Positions 10,510-23,502 of a DNA stretch of 64,000 nt are shown piece after piece (positions within the stretch are counted from its first letter, which is position 1; every line of letters starts with the position of its first letter). Location: contig NC_083339.1 of assembly GCF_019175385.1 (NCBI RefSeq), positions 117,041,601 to 117,105,600 of the forward strand. Direction: 5' to 3'. A program made the position numbers and the translations under genes. The notes under the pieces were generated by a model that was given only the letters and a program-made list of their open reading frames with translations, was not told the DNA's origin and did not search any database. This DNA comes from Lycium barbarum (Eukaryota > Streptophyta > Magnoliopsida > Solanales > Solanaceae).

Positions 10510-10950
10510 TCAATCCCTTCTAATTGTAACCTTTTTTAAGTATAACTATCCGAATTTTGATATTTACTAGCTCTACTAGTTGTGAATTATGTCGTGAAGA
10601 ACCTGTTAAATGAAAAAATAGTCTTTATCAAGAATTTTTCTAATAGCAAATACAAACTCGTAATTTATGATTAAGGATAGAGCGAGTATACATCTTACCA
10701 AGGTGGTCTAATCAAATTCTAGTAAACTGAAAAAATCGAATTTCTAGTTTTTTGACAGCAATTGTTGATTACAAAAATGCAGGAGTATGCTCATGGGACC
10801 TTGTCGTGTCCTTATTGAACATTTTTTGCTGAAATACGGACAAAATGCAATTTGCTTGGAATTCTTTTAGATTTTATGGCACTCAATGTTCTACAAACCT
10901 AAAATAGAAGAAGATTAATCACTAATATACGATTAGGTGTATTCGATTTA
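10510..10950. other. AT-rich spacer, nothing recognised
   Basis: No ORF, RNA gene or clear repeat was seen. It lies between two MITE insertions. Confidence 0.6.
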
Positions 10951-11660
10951 CTCCCTCCATTCCAATATAAATGAATTTGACACCTTTTTTATGATCCAAA
11001 ATAAAAGATTTTTTTAAAGTCCAAAGAGGTATATATTAATTTAATTTCAACATTATCCTTTTCTTTAATGAGTTTTTCGACTATAATCAAATCCTAACAT
11101 TAAAGTATTGGGGAGAGGTGATCAGGCAGGACATGACAAGTCTTCGGCTTACTGCGAGGACATGACGGTTGAGGTCGAGGATTGGGATAGAAGGCTAATA
11201 GTAGTTAGTTTTGCGTTTCCTTACCAATAGTATTATTTTTGGTATTTTATTATTTAATTATTTTCGTATTTTTAATTCTTAGTTTTCTATTACTACTTGT
11301 TGTCACTTATACTTCGGTTTTCTTACTATCCTGTTATTGTTACTGCGTATGTTTCCATAAATGTTGTGTTTATGTTTTCCTTGAGTTGAGGCTATTGGAA
11401 ATAACCTCTCTACCTGCACAAGGTAGGCGAGATCTGCATACACTCTACTCTCCCTATACCCAACTTGTAAGATTTACACCGGGCATGTTGTTGTTGTAAT
11501 CAATTCTCAACATAAACTATCTCTAGTTTTAAGAAAAGTTTGGGAAGAAGTAAAAGAATAATATTGACAAAATACTAGTATTTGATTAATGTCTTTAATT
11601 AACTTTCTTAAGGGGTGTGACACACCCCAAAAATTCTTTTATTTTGGAATGAAGAGTGTC
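10951..11660. mobile_element. Stowaway-like MITE (CTCCCTCCATTCC end) split by a LINE tail
   Basis: The left end CTCCCTCCATTCCAATATAA is preceded by TA. A related inverted sequence (TTTATTTTGGAATGAAGAGT) lies near 11660. Tc1/mariner-type Stowaway MITEs in Solanaceae start with CTCCCTCCGT. The two parts are separated by the RTE-like fragment at 11105-11499. The right border is approximate. Confidence 0.5.
11105..11499 (+). mobile_element. 5'-truncated RTE-type LINE 3' end
   Basis: It starts with a stretch that reads WGEVIRQDM, like the C-terminal tail of plant RTE reverse transcriptases, and ends in the typical 3' region with CTGCACAAGGTAGGCGAGAT and the terminal GTTGTTGTTG repeat. Only about 400 bp remain and no catalytic motif is present. 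Both borders are approximate. Confidence 0.6.
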
Positions 11661-12649
11661 AAGTAGTCCCGTTAAGCAAGAATTTTATTTACAAAGAAAG
11701 TTTATAACTTGCACTAGATCAGAGTGGAAAAAAGTGGCTGAAAGCTAAGCAATTTCTCAATGATCCAACCTAACTATTACTTCATCCCTAATTCAGTTTC
11801 CGATGAAGAAATCATTCAAGAATGATGTTTAACTAAAGAGTTTAAGACTTTAAGTTATATGTATTGATTTTCTAAATATTTTTCGACAAAAAGATAGTGT
11901 AAATAGTTTTTTACACCATCAATGTATTTTGATCCACTATAGAAATTGCTTTCCATTTAAAGTTACCAATTAATGTTTGTATATAAATTACCTGTAATTG
12001 TCTTTTAGATGATCGGATGGTATAAATACATTCTTGAAGGTGATTATTAATGTTAAACTTGAATATATTTTCCTATTTTTAAGGCATAAACTGTAAACAT
12101 TTAAATAACACCACACCATTAACTTGGTATCTTAGTACTCCCGATTAAGGTTCAAGCAGGTGGTTGGTATTGGGAAACAAAAACATATAAATGAAATACT
12201 CCAAATGGGTAAGTAAATAATTTCATTGAGTAGCTTGCAATTTGCACCTTAATATATACACTCATTTGTGATTTAAACCTTAGTATTTTTTTAAAATGAT
12301 TGCACCCTAATCTCTTTAGTTTCTTGTAAAATCATAATTAAACTCTTCCTTAATTTCAATTAATTATGACGGCAAAATAGTAACATTGAATTAATAAACA
12401 TAACAATATGATCTAAATTAAAAACCAAGACTAGACTATCTTAAATTCCTACCCATCCAAAATACCAAGACTAGACTACCTTAAATTCCTGTATTGAAAA
12501 AAAGAGAACTATTAATAACCACTTCCCTTTAATGATTAATAAAAAATATTAGTTACCAAAAGAAAAAGTGAAGCTTTCACCTTTTTTGAATTGGATTGGA
12601 AGACTGCTAGATCCTCTGAGTTCTTTCTTATTTGTTGGTTGGAGTTTAA
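11661..12649. other. AT-rich spacer
   Basis: No gene or structured repeat recognised. Short direct repeats such as CAAGACTAGACTA (near 12428 and 12468) are visible. Confidence 0.6.
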
Positions 12650-12657
12650 CTTATTTG

Positions 12658-13174
12658 CAGGGACGGATCCAGGATTTAGAAGTTTCGGGTGCCACATCGC
12701 TATGAACAGTGGCATACGCATTATTCTGCATGAACAGTAGTGTACCCAATATTTTGTCAAGTGGTCTCAATATTTACATAGGACAAGCACTAAATGATAT
12801 TTTTCATCAAATTTGTAGAGAGGAAAGAGTCTAGATTGTTGGTTGAGTCTCAAGTTACAAGAGGTCTAGGGTTCAATTCTCGCTTAACTAAAAATTTTTA
12901 ACAATAAAAGCTCGCTTAAATATTTGCCAAAACAATGTCCAATTGTGATTCGAACCATAGACCGCTGTAAGCAAACAATAGGTCCTAACCAACACTCCAG
13001 GAAACACTGTCGTTAATTATTAATCGCTGTGTTTCCTAATTGTCGTATGATACTCCGAGTGGCAAGATTAATATTTATAGTATTTCGCTTACATATATAC
13101 ATATATGCATAGACTTTCGACCGAAATGACCCAGTACCGTGCCACCCTCCCCTATCAACATAGATCCGCCCCTG
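12658..13174. mobile_element. 517 bp non-autonomous hAT element with perfect 8 bp TSD
   Basis: The termini are CAGGGACGGATCCAGGA (left) and its partner CAGGGGCGGATCTA (reverse complement of the right end). CTTATTTG flanks the element exactly at 12650-12657 and 13175-13182. An 8 bp TSD with CAGGG ends is diagnostic of hAT elements. There is no transposase ORF. The inside contains a tRNA-like GGTTCAATTCTC segment near 12850 that I do not call as a gene. Confidence 0.85.
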
Positions 13175-13182
13175 CTTATTTG

Positions 13183-15939
13183 TACATATGTAAAATTGAT
13201 GCCAATTATTGCTTTGATTTTTGTTTTTCTGCCGTTCTCAATGTAAATCGGGAACGAATGAATTCAGGTTTTCCATTATATTTTTGGCAAACTGTGATTT
13301 TCTTATTTTTAGATCAACATTCACTGACAAAATGACATAGTGATAATAACTAAAATAGATTCTTTTACCGTGTTTTAATAGCACATCGGGTACGTTTATA
13401 TAGAGAAGACTACTAAATAGCTTTCAATTTCTCTTCCTTGATTTTGCATTGCTTTGATCCAGTGAAGTTGAACTTTGTCTTTCAAATATGATTTGCTCGG
13501 AGTTGAAATTTGTTTTCGTTCAACTATCATATGATGTTGTTGCTAATGGTTTGTACTCTTGGTTTGGGTTTAAGCACACGTATGGGAGAAGTATACCCAC
13601 TCAACTTAGTACATATAAAATAAATTTTAGAAAAATATTAGTTCTGTTTTATCTGGTGTGCCCTTGTGAATACTTGAACAAAGGAATTTTTTATGACTTA
13701 TAATAAACTGAGATAAGGTTGCAAATCATTAAAAATAGCAGGATAAGGTGTAAATCACAAAAGAGAGCATACATTAGGGGTGTGAATTGCAAACTTCAAA
13801 TCAAAGTAAATTATTCTTTTATTGAATATATAGAATAATGTTTCAATTATGAAATATTAACTACTATTTTAGAAAGACAAATTAAGAGAAATGACTTATT
13901 AAAAAAAATGAAGAGTAAACTCTTATGTTTAGTGTTAATGGCGTTATGGCAATTAGTGTCGAAAAAGGAGGGTGAGGGAAATAAATTGGACAGATGGAAA
14001 AGGGCTCCGGTGGGATAAGCACAACTAATAGTCATATTTTATTTTATTTTCGAATGACGGTAATCACAATTAAACTCCACCAAGATTAAGCATGAATCTG
14101 GGAATGGGACACGTCTAATCTATGGTGATTAATAAAACCTACCTTTACTTGGATTGGATGTTTGCTTTTTTATGACGAAATTTGGCACTTTCTTCTTTAG
14201 GCAACAGCCAATACAAATTAGGTGACCACTTACTTATTCGTGGCTCTGCACATGGAGCTGACCATTTGTCTATCACTTTCCTTATTCTCCTCCAATCCGT
14301 TATATGACTCCTGCCTCATAATGCTTTTTTATAGTATCAATTGAGTTAGGAAGGCTCACGAAGGTATTCTTGTGCGGAAAAAGAAATATTTTCATTAGTT
14401 CCATGTGTCACTATTTCCATATCAATATATTTTAAAACCATCGATACTTTTTTAATTTTTTTTTCTATAAATTAGATTTAAGTTTATCATTTTATCTTTA
14501 TTATCATGCTTTTTAGCCACAAAGATTTAATTGTATATTTAAAATCGCTAATTTAAAAGGAAGGGAGTATCATAGAGTGAAAATTACTCCTTCCATTTCA
14601 ATTCATGTGGTGGTGTATAAAGAGTGTGAGATGGTCAAACCACTTAGTTTTCGATGCAAATTTGAAAATGAATTTCAAGTTGGATGAAAAACCCTTTTAG
14701 ACCTATATTCTCCTGTCACAACCAACAATCAAATTGAAGTTTCGTGAAGTTTCAGTCAAGAGGTCAATTATTTCCTCTCTGATTTCGTCTCTTGGTTCAA
14801 AGGTGTCCTAGATATCATCTCAAGCGTATGTAAATATTTCTCTGGGACACCGTTATCCATTTGTGAATAATATGAAAATTTTGTACCGCACTTGTATCAA
14901 TTTTTTTTGCATTATAAAATACCTCCTTAAAACCCGCGAAACCGAACCAAATCGACAAAATCGAAACCGATAGAATTTATTCCATAATGGTTTGGTTTGG
15001 TTTGAATATTAAAAAAAACCACCTTAATTGGTTTGGTTTGGTTTTAACTAAAAATCGAGTCAAACATGACCATGAACACACCTAATTATTTTCACAATAA
15101 AAAAAAGGGGGGGTTGGAAGAAAGATAGGAAGGGAAAAAAGGAAATAAACACTTGTTTATTTGACCGTGGATATAACCATTTTAAAAATTAATTACTTCC
15201 GTTACCTTAGCTTACGACCACAGACCAGTCAAAATGATCTTTAATTCTAGGCATATCAGCAGCAGGCCGTCAAATGAGATTGAGTTAAAATGGACAAAGC
15301 CATTGACTGTATTATGATTCAATCCGTCTAAAGTTCATTCTACATCAAAATGGGATATCTACACAACTTTTATCCTATTGTAACAAAATTACTATAAAAC
15401 ACTAATTTTTTATAACGAAAAACCCACTCAATTTTACCTATATATGTATCACAAAAGTTAATAAATTTCTTTTATAAAGAAAAATCACTTAATTTTGTAT
15501 AAGTATCACAGAAAGTCACAAGAGAAAAAAAAGTTGAGTGAAATTTTGGTTTGATAAATAGTTTAGTAACTTTCATGATATTAAATAAAGTTAAAATAAT
15601 ATTTTAATAATTTTAATCCAAAACTTGAGTGATCATATATGAAATCAACCAAAAGAAAGAGAAAGAGTTAATTTCGGATTAGTCCTCCTCTAAATCAAAA
15701 TACAGTCACCTCAGAATCCATTGACTCGATTTATTTCTTCTTTTATGAAACTCATTGATTTGGTTTTGCAATTTTATTACCTATTCAATACCGTTATTAA
15801 TATTTTTCTAATATAATACTTTGCAAATGTAAACGGCAAGAGGATCTCCTAAACCAAAATGAGACATAGGAAGCACATCAAACTTCTTACCAAATTTGCA
15901 TCTAGTAACTTCAATTTCTCGGACTTTTATTTAAGTAGC
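13183..15939. other. Long gene-free spacer with MITE remnants
   Basis: Mostly AT-rich. A one-sided Stowaway-like end (CTCCTTCCATTTCAATTCAT) is at about 14587, and a diverged repeat with CGAACCAAATCGACAAAATC and several GGTTTGGTTT copies lies at 14930-15080. No ORF shows a recognisable domain. Confidence 0.6.
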
Positions 15940-15948
15940 AAAATTTTC

Positions 15949-16080
15949 GAGTCCGGAGCCAAAATGACATATTTTTACAGCAATTAAACCAAAATAGGCT
16001 GTCTTTTTTTTTTTTTATACCCAAATGGGTATTTCGTTGATCATTCAACGAAATACCCCAGTTACTGTTCATAGCAGCAA

Positions 16081-16119
<39 letters not shown>

Positions 16120-16193
16120 ATTTCGTGGATTGTTCCACGAAATAGCTTTTTTTTTAATTTTTTTTTTGCATTTCGTGGAACAATCCACGAAAT

Positions 16194-16227
<34 letters not shown>

Positions 16228-16432
16228 ATTTTTTTTTGCTATTTCGTGAAAAAAATGAATTTTTTTTTACATATCATGACACAATCCACGAAATAGATGT
16301 TTTTTTATTTTATTTCGTGAATACAAAAAGAAATAGGAAATTATAAATTTTTTTTTGTTTTTGCATTTCGTGTATTAAAAAACGAAATAGGATAAATTTT
16401 TTTCTAATTTCGTTCGTATAAAAAGGAAATTG

Positions 16433-16520
<88 letters not shown>

Positions 16521-16735
16521 TCGTGTATTAATGAAGGAAATTGATTTGTTTTTTTATTTTTTTTGCATTTCGTAATCTAATGAACGAAATAGGTTTTTTT
16601 TTTTGTATTTAGTGAATAAAAAAACGAAATAGGAAATTATATACATATATATATATATATATTGCATTTCGTGTATTAAAAAACGAAATAGGAAAATAAT
16701 TTTATTTTCATTTCGTTTATATAAAAATGAAATAG

Positions 16736-16781
<46 letters not shown>

Positions 16782-17683
16782 CATTCATGTACCAATGAAA
16801 TATTTCGTGGATTGTTCCACGAAATGCAAAATAAAAAATAAAAATAAAAACATATTTCGTGGATTGTTCCACGAAATGCAAAAAAAAAAAAAAATAGTTT
16901 TATTTATATTAACGAAACTGTTTTATTTTTTAATTTAAAACTGTTTTTTTTTATTTTTTATTTTGCATTTCGTGGAACAATCCACGAAATATAAAAAAAA
17001 AAACAGTTTTTTTATATATTTTTGAAATTGATCTTATATATATATATATATTCCAAATTGATTAAAAGCCATTTTTTAATTTTTTTTAAATATATTTTTC
17101 AAAAAACTTAGTGTTTAACTGTAAGGTTATTTTAGTCAACTTTATATATCGAGAAAATTAGTCAGCTTTATTTTCAAAAATTGAAACCGCAGAAGTGAAA
17201 TTGACATTCACAGATACATTATCCCTGGATTTTTACGTTGAAATCTATTGCGTATCATCATCTTATAAGTAAATAAAACTGAAAATTTCATGCCAATTTG
17301 GGGAAAAATTGAAATTGAATGTGATAAAAGGCGTTTTTTTAAAAATCGGCTCGGCCAAACCGCCTTGCGGCAGTTTGCGTGCAGAGATCTCGGAAAAATA
17401 CCCAAAATCAAAAAAAAAATCGCGTAAATCGGACGTCCGAGCGCAAAGTTATGACCATCTAAAGTTTGACGACTTTACAACTAGTTTTTCTCCCTATATT
17501 TTTTAGAATTATATTTATATTTAAAATAAAGTTATGTCTTGACTTTACAACTATTGTTTTTTTTCGTTTATTAAAAAACGAAATAAGATTTTTTTTTATT
17601 TCGTGAATATATAAATGTTTTTATAAATGAAACACAAAAATATATATATATTCATCCTATTTCATTGGTACATGAATGAAATA

Positions 17684-17720
<37 letters not shown>

Positions 17721-17894
17721 CTATTTTTTATTTTTTAATACACGAAATGCAAAATATATATATATATATATATAATTTCCTATTTCGTTTTTTTATTCAC
17801 TAAATACAAAAAAAATAAAAACCTATTTCGTTCATTAGATTACGAAATGCAAAAAAAATAAAAAAACAAATCAATTTCCTTCATTAATACACGA

Positions 17895-17934
<40 letters not shown>

Positions 17935-18363
17935 CCAATTTCCTTTTTATACGAACGAAATTAGAAAAAAATTTATCCTATTTCGTTTTTTAATACACGA
18001 AATGCAAAAACAAAAAAAATAATTATAATTTCCTATTTCTTTTTTTATTCACGAAATAAAATAAAAAAACATCTATTTCGTGGATTGTGTCATGATATGT
18101 AAAAAAAAAATCATTTTTTTCACGAAATAAAAAAAAAAAAAAAAAAAAAAAGCTATAAAAATTAAAAAAAAAAAGCTATTTCGTGGAACAATCCACGAAA
18201 TAGCAAAAAAAAAAAAAAAAAAAAAAAAAGAGTTGCTGCTATGAACAGTAACTGGGGTATTTCGTTGAATGATCAACGAAATACCCATTTGGGTATAAAA
18301 AAAAAAAGACAGCCTATTTTGGTCTAATTGCTGTAAAAATATGCCATTTTGGCTCCGGACTCC
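15949..18363. mobile_element. 2.4 kb long-inverted-repeat MULE rich in hairpins, 9 bp TSD
   Basis: The ends are GAGTCCGGAGCCAAAATGAC (left) and the reverse complement of GGCTCCGGACTCC (right). The 9 bp AAAATTTTC is repeated at 15940-15948 and 18364-18372. The arms extend at least 1 kb each and carry nested short hairpins, mostly ATTTCGTGGA-N4-TCCACGAAAT, separated by poly-T and long (AT)n tracts. A unique loop of about 430 bp (roughly 17090-17520) contains GTAAATCGGACGTCCGAGCG and no convincing ORF. Long arms and 9 bp TSDs identify a Mutator-type element. It is non-autonomous. Confidence 0.85.
16437..16517. repeat. (AT)n microsatellite about 80 bp
   Basis: Pure alternating A/T inside the left arm of the 15.9 kb element. 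Shorter matching tracts lie at 16739-16780, 17680-17720 and 17895-17925. Confidence 0.95.
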
Positions 18364-18372
18364 AAAATTTTC

Positions 18373-18726
18373 GCCATATTGATTGGAATAAAATTAATAA
18401 ACTTACAAATGTGAAAATCTCCACAATGGTTGAGACCCCATACTCATTTGTTAGTTATTAAATGCTTAGATTGATACCAATCCCGACTAAAGTGAAGTTG
18501 ATTTTGTGAATCATGTCATTATTAAATACTACTCTACACTATAGTCTATATAACAGAAACTTTAGACCAATATACATTCGTTCAAAAGCTTTTTGTTCAC
18601 AATGGAGTTCTATCACACATCGACATGCCATGTAGTTCCATTTCTCTTTAGCCCATTATAATAATTATTGTTGTTATCATTATTATTATTTTTTTTTTAA
18701 TTTTGGAACAGTTTCTGGAGAAAGTG
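18373..18726. promoter_or_regulatory. Upstream region of the polygalacturonase gene
   Basis: AT-rich sequence between the MULE TSD and the PG start. No TATA box stands out. A poly-T and TTTTGGAACAG sequence just before the start (near 18690-18713) looks like a splice acceptor, so an upstream exon cannot be excluded. Confidence 0.35.
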
Positions 18727-21589
18727 ATGGTCATTTTGACATGGGGAATGTTATGTCTTACAACACTAGGATCAGTGGACTATGAAGCAATAAGTTGTCG
18801 AAAGCACAGTGCAATTTTGACAGATTTTGGAGGAAAAGGAGATGGTAAAACGTCGAACACAGCGGCATTTAGAAAGGCAATTAGTGAATTGAGCAAATTT
18901 GCAACAGATGGGGGTGCACAACTAATTCTTCCTCCTGGAAAATGGCTAACAGGGCCATTCAATCTCACTAGTAATTTCACTCTTTATATACACCAGGATG
19001 CTGTCATTCTGGCATCTCAGGTTTCATTCATTCCTTCTCCCTTTGCCATTTTTTACTCTTTAAAGAAAAATTGTTTTGATATTTTTTCTTAGCAGAACGT
19101 GGGAAAGGGAAAAAAAAAAAGATATCCATTGGAATATAAAATAAATCAGTAAAACACTATATCTCTGACCACATCAATTAATCAGGGAATCGAGATGGTC
19201 TTGGTGCAAAACAATTTGAATGAAGGATCCCTATGAATTGAATTCGTTTATCGATTTATGTTAGAACTCTTGGACAACATTAAAAAGAACTAACAAACAA
19301 AAAATAGTCGTGTTCTATCCAAGGGATGGAAGGACGAATTTGGTCTTCGGATTTATTTTGTTCCTTGACACCCCTTTGGAAATCGTCTAGTGTGTCAATG
19401 GTTACAAATCAATCCAGAGAATTTATATCTTACTAATTTTTTGGTTAATTAATTGTGTAGTATCAAAACTTTTTTATCCATAATTGTCCCAATGTTTCAA
19501 TTTTTCTTCTAGATTAGTTTAGTTAATTTTGGATACTTTATTTTAGAAAAATGACACAGAGAATTGCAATACAAGCTAGGGCATCTCATATTAAATCACC
19601 ACATTAAAATTATATGTGAGTTGACCTAGCAAATCTAGACGAGGTTCATGACGTAAGCAGTGGTGTAGCCACATACAATAAAGACTGGTCAATTGAATGC
19701 TATTCTCGAAACACTGTGTATATAAATATTATACTAATTATATAGATCAAAATATATATGTTAAATCTTGAACCCTTAGCGAAATTATTGGCTTCGCTTC
19801 ACTAAGATGCGACACTTGTTATTAAAAAACACTATGTGATTGTTTGTACAGGATGAAGCAGAGTGGGATTTAATTCCACCATTGCCCTCTTATGGAGTAG
19901 GAAGGGATGCTCCAGGACCAAGGTTTATTAGTCTCATTTTTGGAACAAACTTGACTAATGTAGTCATTACAGGTAAATTATCCATGGTTACTCCACTCTT
20001 TACCATCATGACAAAATAATATGCCAAAGACACCAAGCACAACAACTACTATGCCTTAATCCCAAGCTAACTGGAATAGGCCGTATGAATCCTCAATATC
20101 ATAAATCCTCTGTTGGGGTCCATAATATTTCAAAAAAAAGACACCAAAATTTCTGATATTTTTTTTATATGTATGCTGATGATGACCAGGTGGAAATGGC
20201 ACCATAGATGGACAAGGTCAACAGTGGTGGACTAAATTTCGACAAGGTCAACTGAAAAACACCCGACCTTACCTGATTGAGATCATGTCCAGATTTCCAA
20301 TCTTACATTGATCAACTCTCCTTCATGGAATGTCCATCCTGTTTACAGCAGGTATACCTTCTTGTTCCTCTCATTTATTCATATCATATCTCATTTAACT
20401 TTTTCCTTTTTCAATTTAACCATCGTTATCCGAAACCCGATAGTCCAACTAATTTGAATTTGTGCCATGTTAAGCCCACTAGAGGAAAAAGCGCCTACCA
20501 TGTGTTTCTCCATTTTAGGTCTCTAAACCGAGACATCTGGTTAAGGATAGAGAGATCTTTATCATCTCACCACACTCCCTAGTGCTTTTGAATGCCTAGG
20601 TTGTAACCTTTGTAGAGATAGTGCGTCAAAAAAGATCTTTCGATCAAAAATGTTCTTGTTAACTTACTTGACATGTACTCTTTGTTTCTAATATTTTTCC
20701 TTCAAAAAATGCAGTTTGGTGGTAATTAAGGGATTAACAATCCTTGCACCAACTGATTCACCCAATACAGATGGGATTGACCCAGGTTTGTTACAACAAC
20801 ATACTGTAGCAAAATATGTAAGAAAATGACATCCTCTAGTGAAGTAGTACTAATTCATTTTTGGTTATGCAGATTCTTGTTCAAACACTAGAATTGAAGA
20901 TTGCTACATAGTCTCAGGGGACGATTGTATAGCAGTGAAAAGTGGTTGGGATGAATATGGAATAGCATTTGGAATGCCTACAGGCTACAGAACACCTAAT
21001 CATAAGAAACCTCAACTGCATATCTCCTGATAGTGCAGTAATTGCTCTTGGAAGCGAAATGTCCGGTGGCATTCAAGATGTTAGAGCTGAAAACATTACA
21101 GCAATTAGTTCTGAATCAGGCCTGAGGATCAAAACTGCTATAGGAAGAGGGGCATACGTGAAGGACGTTTTCGTGAGAGGAATGGAATTACAGACAATGA
21201 AATATACCTTTTGGATGACGGGCGATTATGGGTCCCATCCTGACGATCATTATGATCCGAAAGCACTTCCTGTCATTCAGGGAATCAATTTAAAAAATGT
21301 CATAGCTAAGAATGTCACAATAGCAGGAAAATTAGTGGGGATAGGTGGTGATGCCTTCAAGGGAATTTGCATATCGAATGTGGGCATCGAATTGTCAGAA
21401 CATGCTAAGAAACTACCATGGAACTGCAGTAATATACAAGGTGTTTCGAGCCAAGTGAGTCCTCAGCCGTGTGCTCTGTTGCCTGATAAGAAAATTGATT
21501 GTCCTTTCCCCAGTGATACTTTACCTGTTGAGAAGATTCAGTTCCAGACTTGTGCTGTAACTACTATGCATTGGGTAAAAGATAGTTAG
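18727..21589 (+). pseudogene. GH28 polygalacturonase-like gene with two frameshifts
   Basis: Exons: 18727-19020, 19852-19972, 20190-20351, 20715-20785, 20873-21589, all with GT-AG borders. The product would be a secreted pectin-degrading or pectin-modifying glycosidase: a hydrophobic N-terminus (VILTWGMLCLTTLGSV), DFGGKGDGKTSNTAAF, then the GH28 signatures NTDGIDP, SGDDCIAVKSG and LRIKTA. The usual GHG segment is replaced by ALGSEMSGG, as in one plant GH28 clade. Damage: bases are missing just after the ATG codon near 20288 in exon 3, so reading reaches a TGA at 20309-20311 although the next frame continues the family sequence. A 7 bp tandem duplication (CTACAGGCTACAG, 20978-20990) shifts the frame again in exon 5. 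Predicted non-functional unless these are assembly errors. Confidence 0.85.
19660..19810. mobile_element. Probable small MITE in PG intron 1
   Basis: CAGTGGTGTAGCCAC at about 19660 and TTGGCTTCGCTTCACTA near 19800 are weak inverted repeats resembling the common CAGTGGCGGAGCCA MITE ends of Solanaceae. No TSD found. Confidence 0.35.
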
Positions 21590-23490
21590 ATATTCAGCCA
21601 GTTCCTTGTTATGCTAAGAATTTGTGGAACCCATGTTGATCATTAATTAAGTCCATGGTTTCCAGCCTTCTAGTTAAAATCAATTTGTAGAGGGTCATTT
21701 GCACTTATATCCTATTTTGTGGTGTCTTTAATTTATGGCCCTAAAGACAAGCAACTTTTTCGCGGGGTATAAGTTTATATTTTTGCATCATAGTATCCCA
21801 CAAGTTATGCCCCGACCGTTAAAGAACTTATGCCGAACTTATGTCCCATTAGACATAAGTTCGGTTTTGAAGAACAAAAATTAATGACCAACCCATTTGA
21901 CGGACAAACCGTGCAATTTCTTCTTTATAAATGTTACTGTACTTCATATGCTTCACTCTTGGACTTAGACGATATGTCCTGGGGAAATTACATAAATATA
22001 AGTAAATAAGTAAAATATTTTATAATCTATAACTATTAACTAAATTATATAATCTACAATATATACTGTATATTTAGGGTATATGCATGATTTTATACCA
22101 TAAATAAAAAAATGTTGCTATGAATAAAAGGATAATAATAAGGAGTTTCCTATATTAGTGATAACCAAATTAAATACATATCAAAACACATTAATTTCTT
22201 TTCTAAACATCCCAATATACTCAGCTAGCATTTTAACCCATAAAATAGTATACTACTGTTTATATATTATATATTATACACTTCGTTGAACAAGTATATA
22301 TAACCTTGTACTTGTATATTATGTATACTTCACTATTATACTAGTATATACTTCACTATATAATTTGTTTTATGTATATTAACTAGTATATACTATATAT
22401 AAAATAATTTCTTATGCTATTAAACGAAAAGTATTATATATATATGTGTGTGCGCGCGCGCGCGCGTGTGTATATTTGACCACATACATTATTGTATATA
22501 TTAGGCATATATTGTTTATTATATTAAATATTTCAAATATAAAATTTAATTGAGTTAATTTTCCTATTTCATGGAAGAGAGAGCAAAAAATTAAATAATA
22601 AATATGTGATGGCAGAAAGGAAGCCAAGTTTTATGGGATGTGGTGTCAATTATTAATTAAGATCCTATTTTAGTGGTAATTCATAAATAATTCTATCTAT
22701 GTATTGTATATTGTATACTATCAAGTATATTGTAATATTATATAAGGTATATAATATCAAGTATATCGTGCTATTGTAGATATTATATAATATTAAGTAT
22801 ACAATATACAACATATAACATTGGTATAATATTAATTATTGTGCTATTGTATACTTTATATAATAATGTCAAGTATATTGTGCTATTGTATACATTATAT
22901 AATATTAAGTATACCATATACAACATATAACATTGATATGATATTAATTATTGTGCTATTGTATACTTTATATAATATTAAGCATATTATATCCAACATT
23001 TAACATTGGTATACCAACTATTTTAATGAAATAATATACATATATAAACACACGCACACATATGCACAATAAAAAAAGTTACAAATTGTTTTTATGCTGA
23101 AGCTTAGATAATAATTACTGTATCTTCATGTACTTTTATTAATATTAATCTATTTAAATAATTTCTTTTAGTCATAAATAATAATTGCATCAAGTGAAAA
23201 GTTAAAAGGGAAGAAAAAGAAGAAATTGAAAAAGAATCTTTTCAAAATGATAGATGTTGGATTTAAAGGTCTATTAAAAAATAACATTCATCTAATTTTG
23301 TTTTATTTGGAAAGCTACATTAATTCTGTCTCATGTCCTCTCTATATTTGAAAGAAAGAGAAATTAAAAAAGTATATACATTAATGGTAATAAATTGAAG
23401 TAAATTGTATTTGTGTAATTTTTTTGAAAGTAGTTGTAATGATTTAAAATTACTTTTCAAAAACTTGTATTTAGGTGACTTCTCCATATG
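21590..23490. other. AT-rich spacer downstream of PG with simple repeats
   Basis: It holds the PG 3' region, a possible 230 bp foldback (about 21692-21922, ends AGGGTCATTTGCACTT and GTGCAATTTCTTC), an alternating (TG)n(CG)n(TG)n tract at 22443-22476, and many degenerate TATATAATATTAAGTATA units between 22680 and 23000. No gene seen. Confidence 0.55.
22443..22476. repeat. Alternating purine-pyrimidine tract (TG/CG), Z-DNA prone
   Basis: About 34 bases of uninterrupted TG and CG dinucleotides, flanked by TATATA tracts on both sides. Confidence 0.9.
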
Positions 23491-23502
23491 TCCTTAGGGA
23501 CA

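Noticed and set aside
14587..14800. Complete Stowaway MITE
   Set aside because: Only the left end (CTCCTTCCATTTCAATTCAT) was found. No inverted partner, so it is left as a remnant in the spacer note.
16025..18288. Twin ORFs reading MGISLIIQRNTPVTVHSSNS on opposite strands
   Set aside because: They are the two arms of the 15.9 kb inverted-repeat MULE read outward; poly-T gives poly-Phe. The symmetry is explained by the arms.
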